NCBI GenBank assembly: GCA_019009955.1 | Contig: CM032228.1 | Span: 258,450,001-258,514,000, forward strand | Direction of reading: 5' to 3' | DNA from: Riptortus pedestris | Taxonomy: Eukaryota; Arthropoda; Insecta; Hemiptera; Alydidae | DNA: 64,000 nt | Shown here: positions 10,628 to 22,749 of the stretch, piece after piece | How the letters are laid out: each line of letters starts with the position of its first letter | Position numbering within the stretch: position 1 is the first letter of the stretch | Notes under the pieces: generated by a model | The model's database searches: none | Told to the model about the DNA's origin: nothing | Seen by the model: the letters and a program-made list of their open reading frames with translations, nothing else | Program-made: the position numbers and the translations under genes

Positions 10628-12288
10628 TGCTATCCTCTTCTGTAGTACTTTAGTTCCCAATTCCATAATTATTGCATCCTTGGTTCCAGATGCAGAAGAT
10701 ATTCCCTCGTGTTAGAATGAAGAGGAATCCTGTTCCTTGTTGCCCGTCCATTATAACAGGAGTAGCTGCTTCTATAGGTAAGGACATTAATAAATGATTT
10801 CCTTTTCTGAAGTACTTTAGTTCCCAATTCCATAATTATTCCAGCCTTGGTTCCAGATGCAGAAGATATTCCCTCGTGTGAGAAGGAAGAGGAATCCTGT
10901 TCCTTGTTGCCCGTCCATTATAACAGGAGTAGCTGCTTCTATAGGTAAGCACATTAATAAATGATTTCCTCTTCTGTAGTACTTTAGTTCCCAATTCCAT
11001 AATTATTGCATCCTTGGTTCCAGATGCAGAAGATATTCCCTCGTGTGAGAAGGAAGAGGAATCCTGTTCCTTGTTGCCCGTCCATTATAACAGGAGTAGC
11101 TGCTTCTATAGGTAAGCACATTAATAAATGATTTCCTCTTCTGTAGTACTTTAGTTTCCAATTCCATAATTATTGCAGCCTTGGTTCCAGATGCAGAAGA
11201 TATTCCCTCGTGTGAGAAGGAAGAGGAATCCTGTTCCTTGTTGCCCGTCCATTATAACAGGAGTAGCTGCTTCTATAGGTAAGCACATTAATAAATGATT
11301 TCCTCTTCTGTAGTACTTTAGTTCCCAATTCCATAATTATTGCATCCTTGGTTCCAGATGCAGAAGATATTCCCTCGTGTGAGAAGGAAGAGGAATCCTG
11401 TTCCTTGTTGCCCGTCCATTATAACAGGAGTAGCTGCTTCTATAGGTAAGCACATTAATAAATGATTTCCTCTTCTGTAGTACTTTAGTTCCCAATTCCA
11501 TAATTATTGCATCCTTGGTTCCAGATGCAGAAGATATTCCCTCGTGTGAGAAGGAAGAGGAATCCTGTTCCTTGTTGCCCGTCCATTATAACAGGAGTAG
11601 CTGCTTCTATAGGTAAGCACATTAATAAATGATTTCCTCTTCTGTAGTACTTTAGTTCCCAATTCCATAATTATTGCAGCCTTGGTTCCAGATGCAGAAG
11701 ATATTCCCTCGTGTGAGAAGGAAGAGGAATCCTGTTCCTTGTTGCCCGTCCATTATAACAGGAGTAGCTGCTTCTATAGGTAAGCACATTAATAAATGAT
11801 TTCCTCTTCTGTAGTACTTTAGTTCCCAATTCCATAATTATTGCATCCTTGGTTCCAGATGCAGAAGATATTCCCTCGTGTGAGAAGGAAGAGGAATCCG
11901 GTTCCTTGAGCCCGGCCATTATAACAGGAGTAGCTGCTTCTATAGGTAAGCACATTAATAAATGATTTCCTCTTCTGTAGTACTTTAGTTCCCAATTCCA
12001 TAATTATTGCAGCCTTGGTTCCAGATGCAGAAGATATTCCCTCGTGTGAGAAGGAAGAGGAATCCTGTTCCTTGTTGCCCGTCCATTATAACAGGAGTAG
12101 CTGCTTCTATAGGTAAGCACATTAATAAATGATTTCCTCTTCTGTAGTACTTTAGTTTCCAATTCCATAATTATTGCATCCTTGGTTCCAGATGCAGAAG
12201 ATATTCCCTCGTGTGAGAAGGAAGAGGAATCCTGTTCTTTGTTGCCCGTCCATTATAACAGGAGTAGCTGCTTCTATAGGTAAGCTCA
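10628..12288 (+). repeat. 167-bp tandem repeat, ten copies, splice-like borders
   Basis: Ten head-to-tail units spaced 167 bp; unit 8 is one base short. Each has a pyrimidine-rich stretch ending TCTTCTGTAG and, 132 bp later, CTATAG followed by GTAAGC. These resemble a 3' and a 5' splice site with only 35 bp between successive units. The 132-bp segment has one open frame (44 codons) in most units. Unit 1 has a stop in it (TTAG in place of TGAG near 10710) and unit 8 a one-base loss. Units alternate at a few positions (GCATCC or GCAGCC; TTCCC or TTTCC), so the array has been partly homogenised. No match to a known protein is recognised. Confidence 0.95.
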
Positions 12289-13939
12289 TTTATTTTCTTT
12301 TATTATGCCAAACTTTAGCTAAATATGAATACACAAATTTTTTTATTTGTTAAATTATTGGACTGTTGAAATTGTCTATTCATTTCTTAGCCCAGACTGT
12401 ATTGCCGTCTTCCAACTCTGTTGTCATCTTTCAGCTGATCCTCATGTAGATTAATAGAAGCATAGAAATGTGTTCACCGTTTAGCATATTTCCAAAATAA
12501 AGATTAATTATTGAGGGAATACAATTACCTCGAATTGAATATCCATTATTCTTCAAACTCAAAATATTACGTTTTATTTTTTTAAACCAAACATTTAAGT
12601 TTCTCAAATAGTAAATTTGTTGGAGGGTTAAGGGGTGGAGATAGTTAGGTGTGAGCTTGCATAGATAATCTAAGGTGCATATGTGTCTATTACAGAAAAT
12701 TAGTAGTTGGCCAACATTTTTTAAGACAAATTATTTTCTCTAATATTTTCAGATTCAATGCATTGGTACAGAGTTCCTTTTGTCCCCTTGCAAATCCTAT
12801 TTTGATTAGTTCGATATGGTGGAACCTCTGAATATTATTCCTTTCCTCTAGAAAGGTACATTCTGTCTTTCATTGTATCATTGAAATTGTAGGTGTTGCA
12901 CTGTTATTCATTGATTTCTATCAAAATCCATTTTTCAGAAAGTGCTGGACATTGGAAGATAGTTGTCAAGAAGAAACAAACCACTCTCTATAACTGTCTC
13001 TGGAAGGAAGGCATGTTTGTTTCTCTTTCTATTAAAATATTGCAATTTTTCAACACATGAATGAAGTAGAAAAATACAAAATTCTTCATGTATACTGCAC
13101 CAGGGGTATTAACATGATTACCCTTATGAAAATTTTGTCTGAAAATTGTGTTAGAGAGTGGATCTTCACCTTCTTGATTAGAAGATGTTAAAAGATCAAA
13201 TTTTGTGGATTCATTATTTCTGTAGATGAAAATAACCTTTTCAGATATTATATATAGATATTCCATAGATGAACTAATAGGGAAACAAACATTTCAGATC
13301 CTTCTTTGATATTTATTTCTTCAATTGCTATTTCTATTTCAATAGCTCATGGAATTTCCTTATTTGTAGGTTGGCAAATGCTTACAATTTAAGGAGTAAC
13401 CAGTAATATTGTCTGGAGTGACGGAGTATTATGGCGGTGAGGTATTCTAACCTGTACTATTCTCCACTGCTTCTCGAGGTGAGGTTTACATTTTTCAGAT
13501 GAAAGGCATCCATCAATCTCTCTGAAATGCGAATGTTCTAATCGTAATAACACGGATAAATGATCATTTTTCTCTGCATGCAAAGTTATGGCTAAATCAT
13601 TGCAGATACAGACAACTTGATGCACACATATATACATTGTTAGCAGATTCATCACCAGGGTTAGTGCCTACATCTTCCCAGCACATTATTCACTCCTTCA
13701 CAGTGGCATTTACAGTTTGAGTCGTTGGGACTGCTGTTGCCTCAAGCATTAGTTATGTCTGGTTATTTTGGGGAAGGGTTGTTCTCAGCAACTAAGGGAA
13801 ATCCTTATCAGTAGAAATACAAACAATAAAAAGCAATATTATGCATTTAGTGCCACATATAAATGGGGATTTAAGTATTTGTGCAAAACTCGACAGAATT
13901 AGCCACCAAACTGAACTTATTTTTATGATTCCATAATAT
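12289..13939. other. Nothing recognised
   Basis: Two minus-strand frames (12988-13266 and 13389-13655) have no familiar motif, no repeats and no coding bias that I can see. I leave them uncalled. Confidence 0.4.
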
Positions 13940-14150
13940 TTTTGGGGCCGAGGTTATCCATAATAGTTATGGTTGTCAGAGCCTCGATAAATCTAGAGCT
14001 GTGGGTTTAATCATCATGAGAGTAATAGGAATTTGTGTAGTGAACGACTGTAAATAAAATCCTTAGTTGGACTGTGGCTGGGAAAGGGTTGTGTAGATAA
14101 CCTGTCCCGTTAGCCTTAGTAGCATATAGTAGATGTATATAAATAAGATC
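13940..14150 (+). repeat. SINE-like repeat, copy c
   Basis: Plus-strand copy. The head has 'ggttgtcagagcctcg' and a B-box-like 'gtgggtttaatcatc'. The body has 'gtagataacctgtcccg' then 'ccttagtagcatatag', matching copies a, b and d. The tail runs into AT-rich sequence. Confidence 0.5.
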
Positions 14151-17100
14151 GATGCATTGACCCATATAAATATGCCCTTCCTGTTGTTGCCAATTTAGTA
14201 CATCCAAAGTAGATTTTAGGAGACCTGCAGTAAACCATTCCTAATTTTCCTCGACAGTCACATACTTTGCCTGCGGTGTTTTTAATACATTTCTGCCTGA
14301 GAATAGAAATAATTTCAATTTCGGTTGTTTTCTTTTATTGTTATGTTAATTAAGGTCTAAGATCTAAGTTTGGTAAATTTTAAACGATTACTTATCAAAG
14401 CACCTCAAATTAAGAAACATGTCTTGCGTAATATATTTATTTTTTGTCATTTTATATTAATAAAATAGTTTACACATAGTTTCAAGAAACTAAATACAAT
14501 GCTGTATTTCAAATATAAACAAAATTTATTTTTTATGATAATTGGAAGCAATCTGGGTGCCTAGAGAAATAAAACTTCTTCCATATCTAAATTGTTTGAG
14601 TTTAGCAGTAGTCGCATCTCCTTCTCCTATTATTTTCATCTCTTTTTGTAATATGGCAGACATAATCAAAACCTAATATTAAGCCACTCAATAAGATAGA
14701 TCGGATTCCACAATGAAACAATACTTTTTTTGAGGTGGCTGTAACGGTTCACCCTCTGAGCTGGGTTGTTCAAGATATTGTGTTGTTCCTTCCAATTGTA
14801 AAAGCATCTGGACTATAAAAGATCGAAAGTCTAAGTGGGCCTCCTTTTTATTTTTACAATATTATGAAAGATCCGTGTATTGACATATTCGATAGGATTG
14901 GTAAAGGGAGCGTACCACCTTTTCTTTCCTCTGACTCTTATCCTGAAGTCAGAAATGGAATTACATCCACACCTCCCTTATTTCTTATTATACAACAAAA
15001 CCACATTTGGTTTCGGTATGAGTATATTTATATATTTTTCTGTTGTACACTTAGCTTTACGTACACTTCATACTTCAGTACTTAGCCATGGTGGATACCG
15101 CATATTAAGAATAATAATAAGAATAACAGCTGAAAACAACAATTACCAACTTTGAGCATGAAAGAAAACAAAAAGAAATGTGCTCTGAGCACTTTGACTA
15201 GTCAAACTGAGATCAAAAGGGGAACAGAACGATGACGAAAAGTACAAAAATGATGTTGGACTGGAGCACTCATCATGTCCAGAGATTCACATTCAGCCAT
15301 TATTGACTCTTCCATCTTTACAACTACACCTACAGGTTTTTAATTAGTTTTTCTACTGACAAGAAGCTTGAGTTCAATACATAAAAACCGTAAATAATTT
15401 AATTGAAATTCTATAATTTGTAATACATTTTTTAATTTCATAATTCTAGGGTAACCATTTTTAAATTTTCCAAAATCTCAAAAAATGTGATAAAACATTT
15501 TATACTGAAACTAAAATTGGGAACTAAGCCCTAAAAAAAAAATGAAAATCTCTTGTGAATGCATAAACCAAAAAAAAAATAAGCCCTATACTTCTTGTCA
15601 ATAAAAATGGATCCTCATAATTTAAAAAGACAGGACAACTGTTCCCTAACCAAATACAATATAAGGGGAAAATAAAATATTACATAAAAACTGTTTCGAT
15701 ATCTTCTCCCTCTTCTGGGACGTTGATGATGAAGTTGAGAGAATGGTGTCTTCATGTCCTTGAGAAGTTGCATCTCTGGACGGGGAGTTGAGGACATCTA
15801 TTCCAGCTGTATACTGTCCTGTCAGCTAATATGCAGACTGCTCTTTCCATTCAAAGTCTCTGAAATCTTTTCCAAATGGATCAGTGTCTGTTCCATAGAT
15901 TCCATAGATTTGGAATAACTATCCTCTCATGATCTGGTCAAGCCTCAAAAAATTAACTTTACAATGTTTGAAATTAAGTTCAATAAAATTTAAATAACAC
16001 TTAAGGCATCATTTTGGCTTAAAGACAGCAGAGCTTATGCCAATTCTATAGTCGGTACAACAAAATGATAGAATGCAATGAATTCATATAATAATAAAAT
16101 TCTATCAATGAGGACGAATTCGTAAGCGTTACAATGATTCAATACAAAATTCATTTTAATCAATTTACTAAAATTGCTTACAATAAATAATTAAAAATAA
16201 TACTCAATCAAAATTAAAAATTGTAGTCCTCTTTTTCGGTAAAAAAAAATCATAATAACAACACAATTATATGATTACAAGTAATTAAATATTCTATACT
16301 TTTCAATCATTAGAGGACTTATAAAAACATAAGGTGCCTTCTCAGAAAATCGGACTCATCTATAAGAGTCTCTGAGAAATTATCAACAAAGTGCTTGTTG
16401 GATTACCCCGTGTTAAGGAACACACATGCTATTATGTTCCTTAACAAAAATAACCCATGTTTTGGGGTCGAAGAGGCTTCCCATAAAAACTATATGGAGT
16501 TGTGTTTCAGAGTGGGTTCCCATTGAAAAGAAGTATAGGGAGATGCCCCTTCGCCCCATTTGTGAATTTGAGAGTGGACTGTATAGTAAAAGGAGGGTGA
16601 TGTAAATTATTAAGAATGAATGGATATAAATAAGATATAATAAAGTAATATTAATAATAAGAACAAATAATGACATGAAATTATTGACCTTCTAAATCTA
16701 ATAATAATTCCAATTGGTGAGCTGGTGTGGGTTGGTTGGAGCTGAATGTGGAGCTGGTTGCTGCATAATGTCCATTATTGGGTTGTGCGAGTTGGCTTCC
16801 ATCTGTGAGGAGGTTGTTATATGATTGTGAGTACTCACTTTATTTATTGTTCGTGGTTCTTCTCCTTCTTGGTTCTTCGCCGGTTCATTGCCCGACGTGC
16901 CCTTTTTTCGCCTACTCGTGCATTTTGAGGGGGGTTTTCACCTCGGTGATGAGAGCTCTCCTCTACATGCCGCTCTAGGCCCTGTTCCCATCTTCTTGCC
17001 CTTTCCTGTTGGTGCCCCTCGTGGCTGGATGCACTGGCAGCCAGCTCCCCGGTCCAGGGCAACAATGAGTGGACGCTAGATGATGTCATCAAAGTCGTGC

Positions 17101-17307
17101 GCTGCCATTACTCTTGGCGGACTTGATTCTTCCACGAACACCCATCATGCACTAACGAACACAGTAACACTTGAGAGAAGAAAAATAAGTATTATATCAT
17201 TAATTCCTGGGAAAAAAAATCTTTTATTAATTTCTGAAAAAAAAATTCATTAGTTTTCTCTGGGTCATAGACACCTACTCTTCCTGCTGAGGAAGAACCT
17301 CTGCAGT
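14151..17307. other. No supported gene; GC-richer block at 16.7-17.16 kb
   Basis: Mostly AT-rich and featureless. From about 16700 to 17160 the sequence becomes richer in G and C with short overlapping frames on both strands, none with a known motif. It could be a fragment of a mobile element or a decayed exon; I cannot tell. Confidence 0.35.
16412..16445. repeat. Short perfect inverted repeat
   Basis: GTTAAGGAACA at 16412-16422 is exactly inverted at 16435-16445, giving an 11-bp stem with a 12-base loop. No function inferred. Confidence 0.7.
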
Positions 17308-18733
17308 TCATGCTTAGAAGCTATTGCCTGGCAGTTTACCCTCTTGCTTAGGAGCTATTGCCTGCCAGTTTACCCTCTTGCTTAGGAGCTATTGCCTGCC
17401 AGTTTGCCCTCTTGCTTAGGAGCTATTGCCTGCCAGTTTGCCCTCTTGCTTAGGAGCTATTGCCTGGCAGTTTGCCCTCTTGCTTAGGAGCTATTGCCTG
17501 CCAGTTTACCCTCTTGCTTAAGAGCTATTGCCTGTCAGTTTGCCCTCTTGCTTAGGAGCTATTGTCTGCCAGTTTATCCTCTTGCTTAGGAGCTATTGCC
17601 TGCCAGTTTACCCTCTTGCTTAGGAGCTATTTTCTGGTAGTTTACCCTCTTGCTTAGAAGCTATTGCCTGCCAGTTTACCCTCTTGCTTAGGAGCTATTG
17701 TCTGCCAGTTTACCCTCTTGCTTAGGAGGCTATTGCCTGGCAGTTTACCCTCTTGCTTAGGAGGCTATTGCCTTGCAGTTTACCCTCTTGCTTAGGAGGC
17801 TATTTCCATGCAGTATACCCTTTTGCTTAGCCTGGCTATTGCCTGGCAGTTTACCATCTTGCTTGGAAGGCTATTGCCTTCAAGTTTACCCTCTTGCTTA
17901 GGAGATATTGCCTGGTCGCATACGCTCTTGCTTAGGAGCTATTGCCTGGCAGTTTGCCGTCTTGCTTGGGAGCTATTGCCTGGCAGTATGCCGTTTTGCT
18001 TAGGAGGCTATTGCTTGCAGTTTGGAATCTTGCTTAGGAGATATTGCCTGGCAGTTTACCCTCTTGCTTAGGAGGCTATTGCCTTGCAGTGCACCCTCTT
18101 GTTTAGCAGGCTATTTCCTTACAGTTTACCCTCTTGCTTAGCAGGATATTGCTTGGCCGTTATCCCTCTTGCTTAGGAGGCTATTGCCTGGCAGTTTGCC
18201 CTCTTGCTTATGAGATATTACCTGGCAGTTTACCCTCTTGCTTAGGAGGCTATTGCCTGGCAGTTTGCCCTCTTGCTTATGAGATATTGCCTGGCAGCAT
18301 GCTGTCTTGCTTAGGAGGCTATTGCCTTGCAGTTTGCCCTCTTGCTTATGAGATATTGCCTGGCAGTTTACCCTCTTGCTTAGGAGGCTATTGCCTGGCA
18401 GTATGCCGTCTTGCTTAGGAGGCTATTGCCTGGCAGTTTACCCTCTTGCTTAGGAGGCTATTGCCTGGCAGTTTACCCTCTTGCTTAGGAGGCTATTGCC
18501 TTGTAGTTTACCCTCTTGCTTAGGAGCTATTGCCTGCTGTCTCCCTCTTGCTTTGGAGCTATTGCCTGGCAGTCTCCCTCTTGCTTAGGAGCTATTGCCT
18601 GGCAGTTTACCCTCTTGCTTAGGAGCTATTTTCTGGTAGTTTACCCTCTTGCTTAGTAGCTATTGCCTGCCAGTTTACCCTCTTGCTTAGGAGCTATTGC
18701 CTGCCAGTTTACCCTCTTGCTTAGGAGCTATTT
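17308..18733. repeat. 34/35-bp minisatellite, about 41 units
   Basis: Units of the form 'cttgcttaggagctattgcc' plus 'tgccagtttaccct' repeat head to tail. Early and late units are mainly 34 bp; central units have an extra G ('aggaggct', 35 bp). Around 18160-18400 two unit types alternate ('aggaggct' and 'atgagat'), making a dimeric 70-bp higher-order repeat. Open frames through the array are a by-product of the repeat and are not called. Confidence 0.95.
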
Positions 18734-18938
18734 TGCTTGAAAGTAAATGTATAATTAAAACCCTTAAAAACTTTCATCTGCGGAGTATGAGCAGTCTTAA
18801 TATCTGAACTATTATGTATATGTATCTATATAACGATAGGACAACTTTGCAGACACATCATGATCTTTTTTGGGGAAAATGTAAGATTTAAATAATAAAA
18901 CATCGCCAATCTCGTTGCTGGCGAATTACTTCTTCTTA

Positions 18939-19725
18939 TTATAATTCCTTTCTTCGCTCTTCCTGGTGCAAATTAAATTGTTCCTTCCACATTTTTTCCT
19001 GAGTAGCTGGTGGCCTGTCCAGCTGAAGGTCCCACTGAAGATGCTGAGGAGTAATTAGTTCTCTCCCTAAGCATAGAACCGCAGGATAAAATTTAGTGGA
19101 GCCATGCTTGGAGGAATTTATGGCTTGCTGTATATAATGTAAATTTCTCATTAGCATGAAGGCTACGATGGCTGTTTTAATGTTTCTACTCTGACGTTCG
19201 GCCAGGCTGGGGTTGGGATAATGCCACACCAAGTATTGTCTCCTCATTCCATGGGAGAATAGATAATCCTGGTATTTCTTGGAGCGGAAAATACTAGCAC
19301 TATCTAAGCATCCACAATGCCAGTAACCAAAAGTAGAGATGATATGGTTTTGGAGTGCTCTTAGCACAGTAGACACAGTGATATTCCTCATAGGAATCAT
19401 AAAAGTAAATCTCGTAAAAGCATCCACAGCTATTAGGATATATTTGTATCCCAAGACACTCGGGGGGCAGAGGGCCAGCCAAATCTTTCGACAATTGTTC
19501 ATGAGGTATACTTTAGATGACTCCAGCCTGATCTGGCTTAGACTTGACACAAATTAAACATTTTTTAATTTTGTCAGTAACTAAGTTCTTTAAATTAGGC
19601 CAATAAAAAACGGATGAAATTTTATCACAAGTCTTGGTGAGTTGCTATATTTTCAGCCCTTAAAAATTTATCATTTTATAATTGATTAATCATCGATAAA
19701 TGGGCATCATACTTTATATCCTCTT
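18939..19725 (-). pseudogene. Gypsy-type integrase fragment
   Basis: The integrase of an LTR retrotransposon, which joins element DNA to the chromosome. Reading from 19725 down, one frame gives a zinc-binding region (KISSVFYWPNLKNLV, then CLICVKSKPDQAG). A 203-residue frame (19550-18939) gives the catalytic core: YKYILIAVDAFTRF with the first Asp, SASIFRSKKYQDYLFSHGM with Asp just before it, and NPSLAERQSRNIK with the Glu. All three acidic positions therefore survive, but the frame shifts at about 19490 and the conserved Asn after the second Asp is Ser. The upstream RT and protease are missing, so this is a relic. It lies on the same strand as the gag pieces and primer site at 20-24.5 kb and probably belonged to the same kind of element. 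Confidence 0.85.
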
Positions 19726-20199
19726 GCTCAGAAGGCAATAATGGGCCAATAACAACGGGCAGTATTTTCTAATAGCTTTATCTTATGCCATTAGGTGGGA
19801 TGTTTTACCCAAAATTCTGGATGTAGTTTCACCTCTTACTATTACGTAATATTATTTATATAATATTATCAATCGAATGGGCTATATCGGGGCTAGACTT
19901 AGGGCTATAGGTAAATAGCCTATGGATATTCATTGATATCCACAAGATAAGTGATATCGGTTGGATAGCCTAAAGATGGGAAGTCTTACCTCATTCCTAG
20001 GAGCAACTATATTTTTCAACAGGGCTGTAGGTATTAATGAGTAGCTAGGTTAGGAAGTTTAGCCTCGTCCCAAGGTGGGTACCTAATTGGTCAGGATAAT
20101 TGTGGAAGTTTCTCTTACAACTATTAAATTTTAGTTAAGCCCCTTCGGGCTTGACAGTTTGAGCTCCTTGGATTTAATTTTTTTCTTTTTAAATTCTTT
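19726..20199. other. Unassigned stretch between integrase and gag relics
   Basis: Where RT and protease of the LTR element would be expected there is only unrecognisable sequence, so the pol middle part is deleted. Confidence 0.4.
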
Positions 20200-20760
20200 A
20201 TAATTGTGCTGGATTGGAGCCAGCTAGGGTGGTGCCATGTAATTTAAATTTTCAGGAGATTTAAACTTGGTATTCCACCTAACGTGATGATTTTTAGGTG
20301 GAGAATCAGGAGACTTATGCTCCTTATTATAGTCTCGTCCCCAAACCTGGTTTCTGTCAGTATAATTATGTTTATAATGATTATTGTTAGTATTATGACT
20401 ATATTTATTATAATTTGTGTTTCGGACACCATATGAGTTGTGATAAGGTCTGGGCGACACTTCTCTCCCCCGTTGAATTAAGGGAATCCATTAATGATTT
20501 GATGTCTTCAATAGACTTATTAAGGGCGGGAGGGAGGGTTAATGCAGATTTATTTTCAATGAAATTATTATTTGATATGTACTACCTTGCGTTTAGTTCT
20601 TATTTCTCAACTCTGTCGATTAATGAATTTAATTTCCTAAATGTGGCAAGTATTGTATTGAAGATCAAAAATGATCGTGCACGATCATTAGCAATAACTA
20701 AAATAATTTCAACTATTTCACGTTTTCGTTATCAAATTTTAAAATTTGATATTTATATTT
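20200..20760 (-). pseudogene. LTR-retrotransposon gag relic, C-terminal part (copy 2)
   Basis: The minus strand reads an Asn/Tyr/His-rich tail (YNKYSHNTNNNHYKHNY) typical of low-complexity gag C-termini. It is preceded by several short gag-like pieces in different frames. The segment at 20455-20560 recurs in diverged form at 21295-21385, which marks it as repeated sequence. No zinc knuckle seen. Confidence 0.45.
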
Positions 20761-20810
20761 AATCACATTGTCGCATATTCCTGGACTGGTTCCCCAGCCT
20801 TTTGTTGCCT

Positions 20811-20833
20811 ATATATATATATATATATATATA
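20811..20833. repeat. TA microsatellite
   Basis: Simple AT repeat inside the gag relic region. Confidence 0.9.
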
Positions 20834-20924
20834 GTCAATTTTGTACTGGAGTCTAGTGCGTGGCATTGTGTTTTCTAAAAGTGTGTCTCTCACTTTTTCA
20901 AAAGTTAAATTTGGAGACATTAAT

Positions 20925-21144
20925 AAATGTTTTAATACCGCCTTTAGCTGGGAAAAGGTTAGTATCTCAAATATTTTGTCAAACCAGGTGGCATAATTTT
21001 ATTTATTTCATAAAGGCTCCCGCACACTCTAGAATGCCCCTAAATACTCCGTAAGCTTGGTGAAATATGTATCAAAATTCCCCTTTCAATTCTAAAAGTT
21101 TCTTTTCAAGCTGGAGTTCAACTAATTTTTCTAATCCTAAACAC

Positions 21145-21145
<1 letters not shown>
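20925..21145 (-). pseudogene. gag N-terminal relic (copy 2)
   Basis: Minus-strand pieces EKLVELQLEKKLLELKGEF and the following segment match the region at 23716-24185 piece by piece. On the plus strand both share 'gctggga', 'tctc.aatattt' and 'actcc.taagcttgg' in the same order. Stops break the frame. This is the start of a gag-like protein with a charged helix. Confidence 0.5.

Positions 21146-21147
<2 letters not shown>

Positions 21148-21198
<51 letters not shown>
21148..21198. repeat. TA microsatellite
   Basis: Simple AT repeat at the upstream edge of gag copy 2. Confidence 0.95.
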
Positions 21199-21202
<4 letters not shown>

Positions 21203-21229
21203 ATAGCTCAACCTGTGATTATTGTTATT

Positions 21230-21480
21230 AGTACTATTGTTATATTGGTCATATTTTCTATTTCGAGAGACTTAAGAGTTGCAGTATTGTCTGTGTGACT
21301 CTTCCCTCCCCCTTGAATTAAGAAAATCTACAAGTGATTTTATTTCTTAAATTGACTCAGTAAGAGCGGGTGGGAGTGTTTAAGCAGGTTTAGTTTGAAT
21401 AAAATTGCTATAAAAGATGATCAACCACTATCATTTGCATTTTCCAATATAATTTAAATTTTCTAATTTGTTGTCATAGC
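21230..21480 (-). pseudogene. gag relic, downstream part (copy 1)
   Basis: Diverged match to 20400-20700, including the plus-strand words 'cttccctccc', 'gaattaag' and 'agagcgggtgggag'. It is separated from its N-terminal part at 23716-24185 by the Penelope-like element. Confidence 0.4.
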
Positions 21481-22149
21481 TGTTGGTGGAGACAGTGGTC
21501 ACTGGCTGAGTACAGCTGGCATTGTGCTCTAGGTGCAATTGCACCATCTTCATTATTTTTCAGAAGTTGTACTGAGTTAGTTTTCCGTTAGTCAGTAGGT
21601 TTTATGCGTCTGTTCCCCGTATTAGGTAGTTTACGTTTTAGTCCAGATCTGTTTACTTACCTGTTAGATATGTCAAACGATGGCTATTAGCTAGTAAATG
21701 GTTTTCGTGTGGCGGGTTGTTGTCCCTGTCCCTCTTAGGTTGTATATGTTTCTTGTATTTTGTTTGTATGTTGGTCTGGTATAGTTTACAAGTGTGTAAA
21801 TACAGCTTTAACATGATGTTTGTACAATTGTTGGTGTAAATCAAAGCTGATCTTACATAATTAAATAGAATCTGGACTTACGTTCGTCGTCGCTTCGTCT
21901 GTTGATAATCTTGCGTGTGTCCGTCAGTTAGAATATTCCGTTTGTTATTCCATTTAAGTAGTTGCAATGGTCTGAATATCTGAGCTAGTGTTGAGCTGTC
22001 CGTTGATAATGTCTCCGTTGAATGTCCGTAGTTTGAAAATCTCCATGTTCTCTAATATGTCCAATCTCCATCCTTTCGTTTGTAAGTGTAGGGCTCCATA
22101 CTATCGGATATATATGTAAGGTCGTGGCAGTGGTCGTTCGAGTGATTGG

Positions 22150-22290
22150 CAAGCTTAGAGTATCCTTTGTTTAGTCTGAATGAGCGATGTGTTCAGTTTT
22201 CGCGTTTTCAGTCTCCTCCCAGTTTGTCCAATGTCTGTGTTGTTGCATCTGCACGTGATTTTATATATGCCGTTCATATTTTAAGTGTCC
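22150..22290 (-). pseudogene. GIY-YIG endonuclease domain of the Penelope-like element
   Basis: The minus strand reads GIYKITCRCNNTDIGQTGRR. GIY is at 22271-22263 and the second motif at about 22235-22227. The expected YIG is DIG here. The spacing and the following QTGRRL match the nuclease that nicks target DNA for Penelope-type retrotransposition. The C-x-C before the second motif fits the cysteine-containing linker common in this group. A frameshift follows within about 30 residues. Confidence 0.75.
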
Positions 22291-22749
22291 TTGATCTCGA
22301 TGTTGTTTGTCAGCTTTTGTCGTAGTGTGGAGTCCTTCTTTTTGTAGTACATTGGTGATTTTATATGTGTCAGGTCCTGTGTAGTTAATGGTGTGGCGTT
22401 TCGTGATTGGTTCTGCTGGGGTGATTGCGTCTCGTTTGGCGTTACTGGTTAGTTTCTTGAGTAATTTGTCAATCGTGTGTCGTTTGTAACCGTTGGTGTG
22501 GCTATCTCGTATATTGTGATTATCTCCTTGTCATAGTTGTCCCTTGAGAGCGGCAGTGTTTTCAATCTGTGTAGCATGTGTCAAAATGCAGCGTTTATGT
22601 TGAGTTGGATGATTTGAAGTGGCGTGTATAGTTGTGTTGTATCTGTGGCTGTGGGGTTTCTGTATATTCCCTATTCCAGGCTGTCAGTTTGTCTGGTAAT
22701 TGTGAGATCGAAGAAGTTCAGTGTTCTGTCTTTTTCTGTTTCCATGGTG

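Noticed and set aside
16778..17092. Overlapping frames on both strands in a GC-richer block
   Set aside because: Both strands open over the same bases without any known domain; GC content alone explains this.
17808..18418. Leu/Cys-rich repetitive frames in the minisatellite
   Set aside because: A 35-bp unit shifts frame at each copy, so the apparent repeats are a by-product of tandem DNA.
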